Shown here in pieces: positions 1 to 13,100 of a stretch of 64,000 nt of DNA. The position numbers and the translations under genes were made by a program. The notes below the pieces were generated by a model that did no database searches, was not told where the DNA came from, and was given only the letters and a program-made list of their open reading frames with translations. Source of the DNA: Owenia fusiformis (Eukaryota; Annelida; Polychaeta; Sabellida; Oweniidae); NCBI GenBank assembly GCA_903813345.2, contig CAIIXF020000009.1:12972347-13036346 (forward strand), in the 5' to 3' direction. Within the stretch, counting starts at the first letter, position 1. Each line of letters begins with the position of its first letter.

Positions 1-38
1 TCTTTGAAGGTTATAAGACATTTATTTCTTGAATGTAG

Positions 39-2566
39 GTTTCTATGATGACTATGACGAGTATGGCGATGGTGGTCAGGGAGGATTTGGAGGTGGCATG
101 AGACGAGGAAGAGGTAGGTGGCATCTTTAAAATAAGGGGTCTATTCTCGTTTATTAATATGTATCGACTCAATTCACTTTTAAAAACTGTCCCTTGATAA
201 ACTATTGGCTATGATGACAACCTTGCCCTCTATGATAACTGTGATTAGAGAAACTCATAATATACGCTAATCTGAGCCAATAGTTTTTTTTTGTTTAAGT
301 AAACTGCCAATAGTGAATTTTTATTAAAATTTTGTGCATGGTTTTTGGTGTTCGGCGGTCGGTGTCTGTAACAAATGGCAGGTGGTCACATTTTGCATGT
401 TCATTAATGCCATCTTCAGTTTTATATGACAAATTATCATTTTAATGTGGATGGGTATATAAGTACAGTTTCTTAATCATTGAACCCTATTCTAACCTGA
501 AAATTGTGTGCTTAAAAATAACAAGTATTTAGACTGGAGAAATTTTTATTTCGCTGCACACATTAGATGAGAATATGAATCATTTGACTTTGGATATTTC
601 CTACCATAATCTATTCAATGTGCAACTAGCTTAGAGTATACAAATTGCTTGGTTATAATCATTTGACTATTTGAAATAAATGTAACAAAATTGAATGTGT
701 TTTTTTTTATTAAAATGAACAAAACAAAATTGAAAAATTTGTTTTTAGGTATGGGTCGTGGAGGACGTGGTGGCTTTGGACGTAATGATGGGGGAGATAT
801 GCAAGAGTACATCAGCACAACTGGACATTGCATCCACATGAGAGGTCTACCATTTGCAGCCATTGAACAAGACATTATAGATGTAAGATTGCACTCACGT
901 ATTGTGAGAACATTTTTTTTTATTTCTTGCAGTTCACAGAATGAGAGATTTTACGAAATATCCTTGACATTTTATTGTATTCAGAATAGCTTGTGTCGAA
1001 AATGCATCATTGTATAGGAAAGATTAACACTATTAACCCTAAAATGATACTTGACAATTTTCTTACGATTTGCATTTATTATATCTCTTCTCCATATTTC
1101 GTTGTTTTTTGAGTGGGTATACTCATCAGCAAGCACAAGTGAAATTTTGCGAGTACTAGTTTATAGAATGACAGTACGATAAGTGTCTATTTCTCTTGCA
1201 GTTTTTCTCACCAATGCAACCAGTTAATGTTTGTCTGAAATATTTGGATGATGGCACTGGAAGAGCCTCGGGAGAATGTGATGTTGATTTCGCCACTCAT
1301 GAAGATGCTAAAGATGCCATGAAAAAAGATAAAGCTATGATGGGTATGTACTTTGAGAATCACAGCTCAGTTTTAGTAAAGTGTTAAGTGTTGCAAAGTA
1401 AGGTTACTTATGAAATGGAAGGAATTTTTTATAAGAGAATACTAATGCTACATTTTGATCATCTCAAGTCCTTTATGAAATATTGATTGAAGATAATTAT
1501 ATTAAAATATATGTTAATCTGAGTTACTATTTTTTTTATTGCAAGTGCAACCATTTCAAAATGCATCATAAATGCCTTAATAATGACATTAAACAAATTG
1601 TATACTGTTATTTCAGAACACCGATACATTGAACTGTTCCTGAAGTCCCAGCCTAGCTCAGGCCGAGGAGGGGGTGGTGGTGGGGGCATGAACCCAAACT
1701 TTGGAAACACCCAAGGTATGTTGAAGTTACTCATTTGTATCACACTCACACTCACACTATTCTCTACAATTTACAATTTTAGTATTTTACAGCATTAAAT
1801 ATACAATGTTGTTATCTTTAATCTAGATTTCTCAAAAAGCAGCATCTTGTAATATTCACTGATATTTTAGGATTAGGTGGTGGTGGTGGTTTTGGAAGTG
1901 GTGGCGGAATGAACTCCAATTTTGGCAACCAAGGTAAGCAAACCCCAGATCCCGCAGAGTTTTGCTTCTGAAGTCTGAAGACTTCCCTATAGGGACAGAA
2001 GATCTCAAAAGGGCTGGATGGAATATGGCATATATCAAGGCTCTAACAAGTGCTCTTTCCCCAAATGTGTAGAAATAAGACGCTTTTCTCTGGGAATGCT
2101 AATCAACTTACTTTCTTTTACCAATCTAGCAGTACATACTAATTTTGCACAGTTGTGTTATTTTATTATTTATTTTATTGGCTATGATGACAACCTTGCC
2201 CTCTATGATCACTATGATTAGAGAAATTCATAATATACGCTAATCTGAGCCAATTTATCAAAAATAAGAAATGTTGGGGAATTTTCTGTAAGTGATGGTT
2301 TTGTACTCCAAACTGGAGACATCATCCAATTCTATGAGTCATATCAGTTCAACTTTGTTTATAAAATGATCCATAAGATGAATGTACTTAGTTGATGTTG
2401 TGAGAAGAAAAAAAGATGTGGAAATATCAAGGAAATTTCTTTTTGGAATTGTAGATAATGTGTTGTGTCCTTTATACTTGCAGGTAACTTCAATGGTGGA
2501 GGCAACTTTGGAGGCATGGGAGGAGTTCCAAATCTCATGGGCAATCCCAACTACACCGCATTCTGA
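39..2566 (+). CDS. HNRNPH/F: hnRNP H/F-like RNA-binding protein, 3' exons (partial)
   Basis: Six exons keep one frame: 39-113, 749-882, 1202-1343, 1617-1715, 1871-1933, 2484-2566 (stop TGA 2564-2566). They encode the last 197 residues. The first exon is a Gly/Asp/Tyr-rich linker (GFYDDYDEYG, then GGFGGGMRRGRG). Exons 2-4 form a quasi-RRM very like RRM3 of vertebrate hnRNP H/F: TGHCIHMRGLPF, FFSPMQPVNV, ECDVDFATHEDAKDAM, EHRYIELFLKS. Exons 4-6 are a Gly/Asn-rich tail ending GNPNYTAF. This family binds G-rich RNA and regulates splicing and polyadenylation in the nucleus. The 5' part, with the earlier qRRMs, lies left of the window. Two introns (114-748 and 1934-2483) each carry a C/D snoRNA, so this is also a snoRNA host gene. 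Whether it is orthologous to H, F or GRSF1 cannot be decided from this piece. Confidence 0.93.
203..282 (+). ncRNA. Intronic C/D-box snoRNA, copy 1 (dual 18S guide)
   Basis: It lies within intron 114-748 of the hnRNP H/F-like gene. A terminal stem (CTATTGGC 202-209 with GCCAATAG 276-283) brings together C box ATGATGA (211-217) and D box CTGA (272-275). The internal boxes are D' ATGA (232-235) and C' GTGATTA (241-247). The guide before D, AATATACGCTA (259-269), is complementary to conserved 18S TAGCGTATATT. The guide before D', CTTGCCCTC (222-230), is complementary to 18S GAGGGCAAG. The fifth-nucleotide rule points to one G in each target; by my count these are human 18S G644 and G601, both of which I recall as 2'-O-methylated. 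It would be released by processing of the spliced intron. Confidence 0.87.
2177..2254 (+). ncRNA. Intronic C/D-box snoRNA, copy 2
   Basis: A second copy lies in intron 1934-2483 of the same host gene. It has terminal stem ATTGGC/GCCAAT (2177-2182 with 2249-2254), C box ATGATGA (2184-2190), D' ATGA, C' ATGATTA and D box CTGA (2245-2248). Both 18S guides are identical to copy 1. The few changes fall between D' and C' and just after C'. Sequence outside the snoRNA is unrelated, so only the snoRNA unit was copied between introns or kept by selection. Confidence 0.87.
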
Positions 2567-3271
2567 AACATTCACAAATAAATAGACTCAAACTAGCATA
2601 TATTTATAAAATGGCTGCTAGTTTTAAACATATACAAATTATGGTGGAGTCGCCTCCGGTTCTGTCACTTTATGGAGACATTGTTTGAAAATATCCCTGT
2701 TTTCTGATATTTTTTTATCGCTCGGCCTATGTGTTAACATGCTTTAAGATTTGTGTTACATAGGAAACATAAAAGAACATGGAGGTTGTACCTGACATTC
2801 AAATGAACACTGAAAACTGTCATTAAATGGAAAAAGCTTTGTGAAATGATTGATTTTACTCTTTTTGGACAGTGTGTTTGTTTCCTGTCAATTTCAGGAA
2901 ATTGTTTTTGTTTTTACAATACGCAAATCACGTCTAGACCATCTGATTGATTATATGTTCAATCTAAAGTAGGGGTTGAGGAAATACTCGTTTATGGTGA
3001 TAACTTCAATTGTTCATAATTCTTTTTGGGTATCTGAAGTATGTTATGAAATCAAGCTAGTACAGTTTTCCTGTATTTAAAGCATATTTCTTAAATGAAC
3101 AAGTTTACAAATCAAGTTGGGTATACTTCAGAGACAAGCAAACGAAAGAAATGAACGCTACATTGGAAGCAATGATGACGGCTTTTTGTGGAACAAAAGT
3201 TTGGTAACTTAAACTTTCTATTTCACTAGTGGTATATTGTATTCTTACGTTTCTAGTGGACATCCAATAAA
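2567..3271 (+). other. 3' UTR of the hnRNP H/F-like gene with polyadenylation signals
   Basis: After the stop at 2564-2566 there is an AATAAA at 2577-2582, almost on the stop codon, and another at 3266-3271 (catccAATAAAgcctg). The far one is the more usual place for a metazoan poly(A) signal, giving a 3' UTR of roughly 0.7 kb. Sites are inferred from the motif only. Confidence 0.5.
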
Positions 3272-4172
3272 GCCTGAAATTGTAAAAATGAATAGAGATG
3301 GGTTAACATTTTTGGGAGTGAATTTGAACTGTAAGTTAGTGTTGTTTCATTTGTAACATAGGTGTCACCACTGTTCAAACTACTCCCATATTGAATAAGA
3401 AACATTTTATTTGTAAATAGAGCATTGAAGATAATATTGTACTGAATTATGTCAAATATATAAGTATAAAAATAACTATCATGTTATGTCAAAATGAGTA
3501 AGGCCATCGGCTTTTAAAGAGTTTTGAAAGGTAATGTAATAAGTCAAAAGAAAGTCTGTAGATACTAAAAATATCCAGCTTCAAAACAGAGTATTAACCT
3601 TAATAAAGGTCATATTAGAGCCTGAACAGAATGTCGAAGAGTTCCGGAAAATTCCACGATTTTGTAACGTTTAGAATTTCGTGACTTATCTAAAAAGTCA
3701 TTTAACTAATAGATGGTGTACAACGCGCGAACATATGATGGTCTGACAGTTACAGGTGTCGTTTTTCAAGGAATATGTTTTTTACAAAAATGGTGAACAT
3801 GGCATAAGCAAACGAGGCATTGCAACACTATGTGCCACGACATGACTCTCTACAATTGTCCCGATGAATGGAATTGTAATGACATAAATGAATCGTAAAT
3901 CGGGCCTTCGGTGAATGACTTAACCATGAATGGTGTCTTAAAAAGAAAAGTTCGGCCTGACCTTAGAAGTAAATTGCTCACCTCTTAAACCAAACCGATA
4001 TCAATTGATAGGTTTATTTGACAATTCATACATTTGCCTTAACAGCTTATACATTGTAATAACGAGCACTTGCAGTTGTGAAAATAAGTTAACTTGGATA
4101 TGGACATTTTGATGTCTCAATTCATTTATTTTATTCATTAAAAGGTGTTCTATCTGGCCACTGACTAGCATC
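3272..4172. other. Intergenic / promoter region of the urea transporter
   Basis: AT-rich sequence between two same-strand genes. I see no coding exon and no clear TATA box placed relative to the ATG at 4173. Any 5' UTR exon of the urea transporter would lie here but cannot be called. Confidence 0.4.
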
Positions 4173-7100
4173 ATGTCACTCCTGTTGAAAAAACGGTCCA
4201 GGAATAAACCTCACGGGCAAATGTGTACCTTCCTGGTGAAATATGTCTGCGCTGATGCTGAAGGAATTCATGAACTTTTGAAGACGAAACATTGGACCTT
4301 GTCTATTCCTAATTGGATATTTCGTGCGGTTGGACAACCAGTCTTTGTGAACAACCCAATCAGTGGACTTTTAATACTCATTGCTCTGTTCCTCGGAGAT
4401 CCCTGGGTCGCATTATGTGGAACGATCTGCCTTATCTCGGCTATTGTCACAGCGTTTGCCGTCAAACAAGAGTACGGCCAGATTGAGTCCGGTGTGTGCA
4501 CTTTCCATGGGCTGTTAATTGGATTGCTCCTTGGAGTGTCTGTTGATCGAGAGTGGTATCCATTGCTTATTCTACCCCTCATAATTTTGGGTTCTGCAAG
4601 GTAAGATAATTATTGTATTATCTGCATTGTCATAATTAATTACTTCAATTCATTCTTATGAGGTGAACACATGCATATGTGCATCTTTCACAAATGATAT
4701 CCACAAAGTTCTTATGGAAAATGGCCCGGAATAAAATCGTCACTGGTCACCATTAAAGCCTCGGTCACATTTGCTCTACGGCGGCCGTAGCTTCACAAAA
4801 TCGATAAAGAAAATATGCCTATCCCTATATTTTATAATGCTGCATATTTCTCTCGATTTCGGAAAACCACCACCTCAGCGCACGGTTGCCGTTCATCAAA
4901 TGTGACTGAGGCTTTAGTTCAGTTTAGTTACGACGTGACCACATAGCACAAAGTTTAGTTAATAGTTATGGTACCGCTGAACAAGCTTACAGTATAATAA
5001 GTTCTGATTTGTACATGTACCATCATTGGTATCACAATGATTCACTAGAATGATAGGATGACTTTGTTTTTATCGATCTCTGTCAATCTGAGAAGTGACG
5101 AAACACAATCCCGTTTATTTTAACATAATGGTGCACATTTTGGCAAGATGATGGCTGTTACCGAATCCAAAGGTGTTCATGACCTTTATTAAAAAGTTCA
5201 CTATTGTGTTCAAGAACTGTATTTACATTTTTGTTTGCTCAATGCGATAATAGCAATGAGATTACTTAATGAGATATACCCAAGGCTAGACTTAAACCAC
5301 TTGCGGATTAAGCCTTTGTGATTGGACGACACTGACAAGCCCACTGTCAGATAAGCAATGAATTATCATTAAAGACATGTTAAGCAGATAAGTAGGTCAG
5401 TATTACATAATCAGAAAATGAATAAGTCTGAAAATACAATTGGTCAGAATGTACTAAAACCTGCTTGAAACCGAAAAACATTGCATGCTCTATTCCACAC
5501 AATTTGGAAGCTTTTGAACTTCGCAGCCTGTATATAATCATTGCATACTTAGAAAACACTTCATGTAGTGTTTATCAGATGTATTGAGTTGACCAAAATA
5601 CTCCTTTGTTTACTATATACTGGACTACATACTGGCACCCTTACATATATGTTACTGTACATATTGTAGAATTAGCCCATAAGAGCTTTGCAAAATCAAC
5701 ATCTTATACTATCAACGTAATAGACGGCTTGCCCAACCTTACAGGCAAACTATTATATACAAATTTGAAGATAAGACTGATATTGTCACATTGAATTATG
5801 ATAATAAGTAAATAACATTTTGTAATATTTTGCACGGGTATAACCATGCACAGTAGAATAATACACAGGGTTACCCTAAATTGTAGAAACATGAATATGT
5901 TTCTTACTTATAATTAATTAATTCATATATCCCAAGGATTTCACCTGTTCCCTTTCTGACCAAACCTTGTTTTATTTTTGATTTTTACAATAAAATAAAC
6001 TACTCTGTCATTTTTATTTCCATTTATTGACATGAGAACTCAAATGATCAATGGGAAAACAATGCTAAACTTGCACACTGAAATAGGTATTCCAGCAGGC
6101 CTAGGAAAATATGGCTAGAAAAAGATGATACACCTAAGGGCTACAGGTGGGCAAACTATTCCCCCTGAAAAGTTTTTTAAGGGTCAGATCACTAAATTCA
6201 TGATTGCATTAAAAAGCTTTGAATGCTAATTTTCAAGAATGGATGTATTACAAAAGAAGAAAATATGAAGAATTCATATCGTTTATTTCGAGTGATTATT
6301 AAGTGTCAACTTTTGTCTCTAGTGACAGCATGTTACTGAATATCTCATAAAGTGACCTAAACTACAGCAGCTAAAATAAGCATACCGAAATATTGTAATT
6401 TAGTATGATTCAGAGAAAGGGATTATACAATTTATCTATTATCTTACAATTTAGCTCAATTCTTGGATTTGAAGATCTACTGCTATTGTTTAATATGCAT
6501 TATAACAGATCGATTTGATGGTAAGAACTAGTGTGTGATATGATTGATTTTACCTTTTTGTCATCATTGCTAAGGAATATAATAATACCATTTCAATTAA
6601 TGATAACTCACTTATTGTATTACTTCCGCTTGATACACATGCTGGAAGATATGCTTTTAAAATGAGTAAACCATTACCAAAACTATGGTTACCCTGAAGT
6701 AGTGAAAGGCACATTAAAATGAATATCACTCCCTTCAATCTATTTTTACAGGTTTTCATGATTATTTCACGTTTTTCTATATTTTGCGTAACCAGGACGG
6801 TGAATTTTCTTCATTTTTCTTCAAACATTTCGTGTTACCAATATTTATTATATCTGTCAATTTCAAGAAAATCGCGCCGCTACGTTTGAAAATAATCCAA
6901 ATTATGTCATTTTTCCCATTATGTTTATGTTTATGTTTCTTTATTTTCCTCCGTTAATGTTATGGTGTAAAAAATTCAAAACAAAAAGGAATAAAGAAAA
7001 AATTCCACGGAGAAGTCTCATTAACGACGTGTATTTAAAGTCACTCTGTTCTGGAACACAAAATAACTAATCTTATGAGTATCTTTAATTTGTGTACTAG

Positions 7101-10100
7101 AACTACAGACACCAAACTTGTCTCTGCTGGTTTACAATGAGATAACAAAACTAGATAAATTGTTTTGTCAAATAATATTAAGCAAATATTTCATTCTATG
7201 TTCGGGCAATACCTGTTCATCTTTCAATGATTTTTGCAGCATGTATTGCCCGAAGGGCGAGGGAAATACATGCTGCAAAAATCATTGAAAGTGCAACAGG
7301 TATTGCCCGAAAGAATGAAATATTTGTTTTATTATATCATTGCTAGACATTCGCTACGATCAATAAATGCATTTCAAAGAAATAAATAATATTTGTTTTA
7401 ACCTGTGTCTCCTTTTCCCAATGATTTCAAATGCTTTCTCATAGCAACATAAGCTGTCTTTGATCTGGTGAATTCAGAGTCGTTGATGGTATTTATATCA
7501 TTGCGTAGACTTTGTATGTGCCTATTGAGTCCATGACGAATACTTTGCAGACTGGCACTCTTGTAATATTCCCCATCCTTCGTTCGCAATTTATTCAAGA
7601 AAAAAAATCCTCTAAAATTTTATCCAGTACGATTTTATCGATAGATTTTTAAAACGTCTATTTCGATATATCTTTTTCGTCCACATAACACTTGAAAATG
7701 TTCCAAGACTTTTCCGTTGATTTAATGGTGTTTTTAGAATGCACATCCCTCAAGATGTCGTTCTTTTCATCGGAACTTCAGACAGTTTAAATCTTTTTCC
7801 GTTTGCCATTTTAATACACATAGGCTAAGGGTAAAGTAATAGTAAGCCGTATATAGAAGAGACATGTGAACAAGTCTGACTTAGACCACTTGTTAAGATG
7901 GAGATTTCAACAATATTTAGTGTATTATTTTCAAAAAGCAATGGGCAGTTGATAGAAAATTGATAGTTTGTAGCTCTTACCTAAGATTGAAACTCAGTCA
8001 GATGATATAGAGTGAATAATGCTGTCTAAAAGAGAGAATTTCTGAAAATCTGCAATTGCTTGGCAAGTTCATTAGTAAACAAGTGATCTGATTGGTCACT
8101 GCTGACCTCCCTGACCTCCACCAGTGACAATTTCTCTATTAACCAACCAAATCAGTTTCAGCTTGCCAGGCAATTGCAGATATCCATAGTTGTTGTTTTA
8201 TATGCAGTATTATATGCGGTTTTAAGATAAAGATTTGAAAAAAACAATGACTAAGTTTGAAAAACACTTTGAAGAAGATTTTGGAGAGATTTGGGAGTAC
8301 AATTTGATACCAGTAAGGAGAACTATTGCCAAGACTAAAAGTTTTTGAAAAACGTCAAAACTGTACTGGACGAAACGGGACGATTCAGAATTCCTGGGCG
8401 GGCAATACGCCGGGCAATAGTCTTTATAATTCAAAAATTAAGGGAGCTGTGAAATACGCTTTAGTATTTTTGATCACATGGTACTAAATCAGCCAATCAA
8501 AGGACACAAATTCTAGCAATGATATAATAAAACATGATATTTTATCTTAAAGAATATAAGTCATTGTAAGTTGTAAGTTGGGTAATAAAAACCAGGCCAA
8601 GCCGAATCGGATTGCTAGAACATGTGGATTTGCCAATCAGAGAATTGTAAAATTTATCGCGACTTATTTAAACCTTCTAATTGATTATGCTAACTGTATC
8701 ACGGGATATGAAATCTTTGAAAATCATTTTTGTCGCCGACAACCCGAGCAATCGAAGCAATCATCATCTTTACCGTAGTATATCTATACAGCATTTCCCT
8801 CATTTTGTCAAAAGTGCTATGATGAAGAAAATCAAAACATCGCTAGGTTCAACGGAACAACCAACAATCCTGCTTTTCTAACGACATGTGAAGGTAGCTC
8901 ATGTTACCAATTTCTGAGTCCACTTTGTGCACTCATCAATACAATAAAAATGCTATTTGAGCGAGTTACCATTAAAATAATATTTAGACTAACATTTATT
9001 AGTACCGATGCTGATAAAACTATATATAAAACGTGATCTTTTTTGAAACATGTGATAGCCTATATTCATAAGAAGTGTTTGTGTTAGACTACACTTCGTT
9101 TGGCTTTGTCAAAGATACTAGTAACCGTCTATTGCGTCGGCACTAGATACGTTTAAAGGAAACCTCTGAGCTCTTCAAAGAAACCAGAGCTTGTCGTCAT
9201 CAGAATTACAATTTTATATATATTGTCATTTTCTCTGATGTCATTGTTGACCAAGTAATAATGTGCTTCTTTTTGCTAACTGAAGCGCTTAACTGTAAAA
9301 TTGTCTCTGAACTAGTCAGACGTTATGGAACTAAACTGCGCCCATATAAGACATGTAAATAATTCATATATGACTTTAATGACCTTAAGTGGACTGACTT
9401 CATGTTTGTCATTTCCACTAGTGAGAACCTTATTTTGAGTTGGTCCGGTTGATTCTGTTCGCAGACTGTTAATCGCAACACCCTTTTGATCGTGGACCCC
9501 TCTTGGAATGTGTTCACACTTTTCGACATGGAACAAAATGGAAATAAAAAACGGACTCGAGAAAGTGTTCACACAGCCAGGTGTTAAGATACGAAAGGCG
9601 CTTGGATATACAGGTTTTATCATTCTGGTATGCCATAGCCCCTCTTATCTGCCGTTGGAAGGATAAAGACAAAGGGGCGCGGCTATCCCGATGAGGTTTT
9701 ATTATATACATAAAATACGTCTTGAAGAGTTTTCAAATTAAGTTAGCATCATTGCGCAGTCAAGAATGAAAAGCGAAGGTTCGAATAAAATGGGAAGGCG
9801 AATTTATACCTTCCTGGTGAAATATGTCTGCGCTGATGCTGAAGGAATTCATGAACTTTTGAAGACGAAACATTGGACCTTGTCTATTCCTAATTGGATA
9901 TTTCGTTCGGTTGGACAACCAGTCTTTTTGAACAATCCATTCAGCGGACTTATAATACTCATTGCTCTGTTCCTCGGAAATCCCTGGGTCGCATTATGTG
10001 GAACGATATGCCTTATCTCGGCTATTGTCACAGCGTTTGCCGTCAAACAAGAGTACGGCCAGATTGAGTCCGGTGTGTGTACTTTCCATGGTCTGTTAAT

Positions 10101-13100
10101 TGGATTGCTCCTTGGAGTGTCTGTTGATCGAGAGTGGTATCCATTGCTTATTCTACCCCTCATAATTTTGGGTTCTGCAAGGTGAGCTATGGGGTACAAA
10201 TATATTGAATATTTTTGATTTATTAAAATGATTGTAACTACGTTTCTGTAGTAAATGGACGTACATGTACATGTAGGTAGGTATTCATTTACACTTATTG
10301 TTAAAATATCTTTAAAACCATAAGATAGGTATGGAATGTTCATGTGTGATAATATATACGTAGATAGATAGATACAGGGAATGTTTTGCAATTTTTTCTC
10401 ATGGCTTTAGTTTAAGTTATTTGCTAATGCTGAATGTTTATGATAAAAACAAGAGATAAGAAACGTCAAATATGTCAAGAGCTTATGTTTTACAATTTAA
10501 ATTGTGTTCAGCATGTTCAATGATAGAATTGTCGAATCATTAATACCCGGGCATTGGTAGTTGCTTAGATTGATGATTAAGTATAGATTCATTGGAACAA
10601 TGATGCAGTGTTCAATAATAATATGTTTAGGGTTATTTTGAAGAGATTCTGAAATAACTTTCCCGTTGTATTTTTTCTTTATTCCTTAATAATGTTTTGG
10701 AATTTTAACAGCATACCATTAACTATCTCCGTTATAATCAACCTTTCATCACTTCGAATCTTAAAATATTTACTTTGAAAATTCAGTTTCCATAATTTTC
10801 GCAATTTCCTCGATATGTATAAATGAGTGGTGGTTAAATAAATGGTTTGAAATGCAACAACTCATTTACATTGAATATAAAAACGTAAACGTCCATGGAA
10901 AAAGATTCAATAGTTAACTTTCATTTTTCAATTAAGGAATAAATAATGATAGGCCGTTCAATATGGTGAAATTCAGCACGAGTTGGACAGAATGTTGTAC
11001 AAAGCACGAACCGAAGGTGAGTGCATTTGTACTAACATTCTGTCCAACGAGTGCTGAATTTCACCATATTGAATGGCCTATCATTATTTATTCCGATTCA
11101 AACATAAAAATTAGTAAAAGCCGTGTCTGTGGAACGGGCATGAAGGAAGAATAGCATGCTGTCAAGATTCTGAAGTCGGCCGGAAAAATTTTAGAATTTG
11201 TTTGGGCTGTTCTATTTTACTCCCCAGATTTTATACGGTGTATGCAAACATGGGGTGTTGATAAAATAAAAATAAATATCTAGTTACGGAGGGAGTAAAA
11301 AGAACAACTATCCCCGGACAGAGCCCCAGATGTGCAGATGAGATGTGACGTCACTCAAAACAATGCAAATTGCAGATTGAATAGAGCATGGGTTGAAGAC
11401 CACAGTAGAGTTTCCCATAGGTGGCCATTATAACATTTTACAGGGGCGTAGGAAGGTGTAAATTCAACACTACGCCAAAAATATGAAAAAATTGTGTCAA
11501 ATCTTAACGAATCAAAACGCCTCTTTTATGCTCGTAAAACGTAATTTTTATGGTAATACCTTTCTAATTGTGCTTAAAATGTTCGAATGTTTTTCATGAT
11601 ATAAAATCACCATGGAAAGCCGATCTTTTAAATCTCAACAATACAGATTAAAGAAACTAGTATGATCAATAGAAACATGTCCGTGATCAATGATACAACA
11701 TAACATTTATTTCCTAAAATAATAATCTATTATATTTCAAATAAAATAGAAATTAGGGTAATTGCTTTCCTAGAACTGAAGTTGAAATGTACTTTCATTT
11801 TTACTGGCTTAAACTTCCAACTATCATAACCCTCTTACGCCAAAAAGTGCCATTTATCGTGGCCGAAGCTAGAAAAAAGTAACAGAGGAACAAAAACCTT
11901 GCAAAGAGTACTATTGAAATAATCGAACATATTACATGGTTTCCAAAAACATTTCTTTAGTGTGCTCGAGATCACAAACAATTTATTAACAATGAGGAAA
12001 TATGACTAAAGAACATAAGGAAATTATCAAGCTATTTCATTCTAGCTTTTCAACAGTACGCATTGGCGTTTTGGCGTATATTGTTCCTACGCCACTGTTT
12101 TACCCTGTATCTTATTAACGATTAGTATCCAAGCCTAGTGCAACATACCACAGTGTTCGGGAGAGACTCGCCTAGCCTGCTATAACAATCTCACCATGGG
12201 TTGTCCACCGAATTTTTGAAATAAATAAACTTGAAGACACTAACCCCCTCTATCGTCAGATTTCTCAGAGAATTCTGGTAAAATCACCAAGGTCAAAATC
12301 ACTCCGCCGCCAGCTTAAAATGAGATTTCCCACTGAACTCTGACATGTTTTCAGATAAATTAGGACCTACCCTATAAATATTTAGTCCCGATTCACTTCC
12401 CAAACGCCAGATGGCGCTCCAATGGGGTAGGGAAGGAGAAAATGACTTTTTATTCAGAAAACCAAATCACTAACGGTAACCGCTAATGTCCTTACTCAGG
12501 ACTATATCCATGGTCGTGCATCTATCAAGGAGGATTGGCTCCCAGAATGCAACACCGATATTCTGCAAAACAATCACCTAGCGATAGCTTTGTTGGAGAG
12601 TATCGGGTCATTCTCCATGCAGTCGTACAAATTACACAGACACGAATAGCAAATGACGCATGCGTGGAGATTAAAGAATATCGAGTTGGAACCCTGGCTT
12701 CCAATCCTCCTTGGCATCTATGGAGAATTAGAGAACGTTCTATATTGGCTATGCTGCATTCTGATTGGTTGAGAAATTCGAATAGAGCACGGTCATGTTT
12801 GAATTGAAAATCAAACCTGGTTTACCGCTATCAAAAGTATGGCTACCCTGAAATATTGAAAAATTTAGGCCCCTCCCCCTTGTTAGCTTCTAGATCCGCC
12901 AGTGAAGAGTACCTTTTAGGCAATATGTAATGAATCAGGCATTCCATTATCGATAAATTAAAGGAATTACAAGACATCTTTGGCCTCTTCAATTGCGCAT
13001 GCTCAGCTATTAGCCCAGTAGGGCTTTCTTGAGATGAGTGATTGACCTAAAAAGGTGATTGTCCAACAGACATTATTACATCCGTTTTGAATAATGAAGC

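Noticed and set aside
9849-10391. 180-codon minus frame opposite exon 1B (and its counterpart opposite exon 1A)
   Set aside because: Antisense shadow of the conserved urea transporter exon.
12535-12807. 90-codon + frame
   Set aside because: No recognisable domain and within intron sequence carrying repeat pieces.
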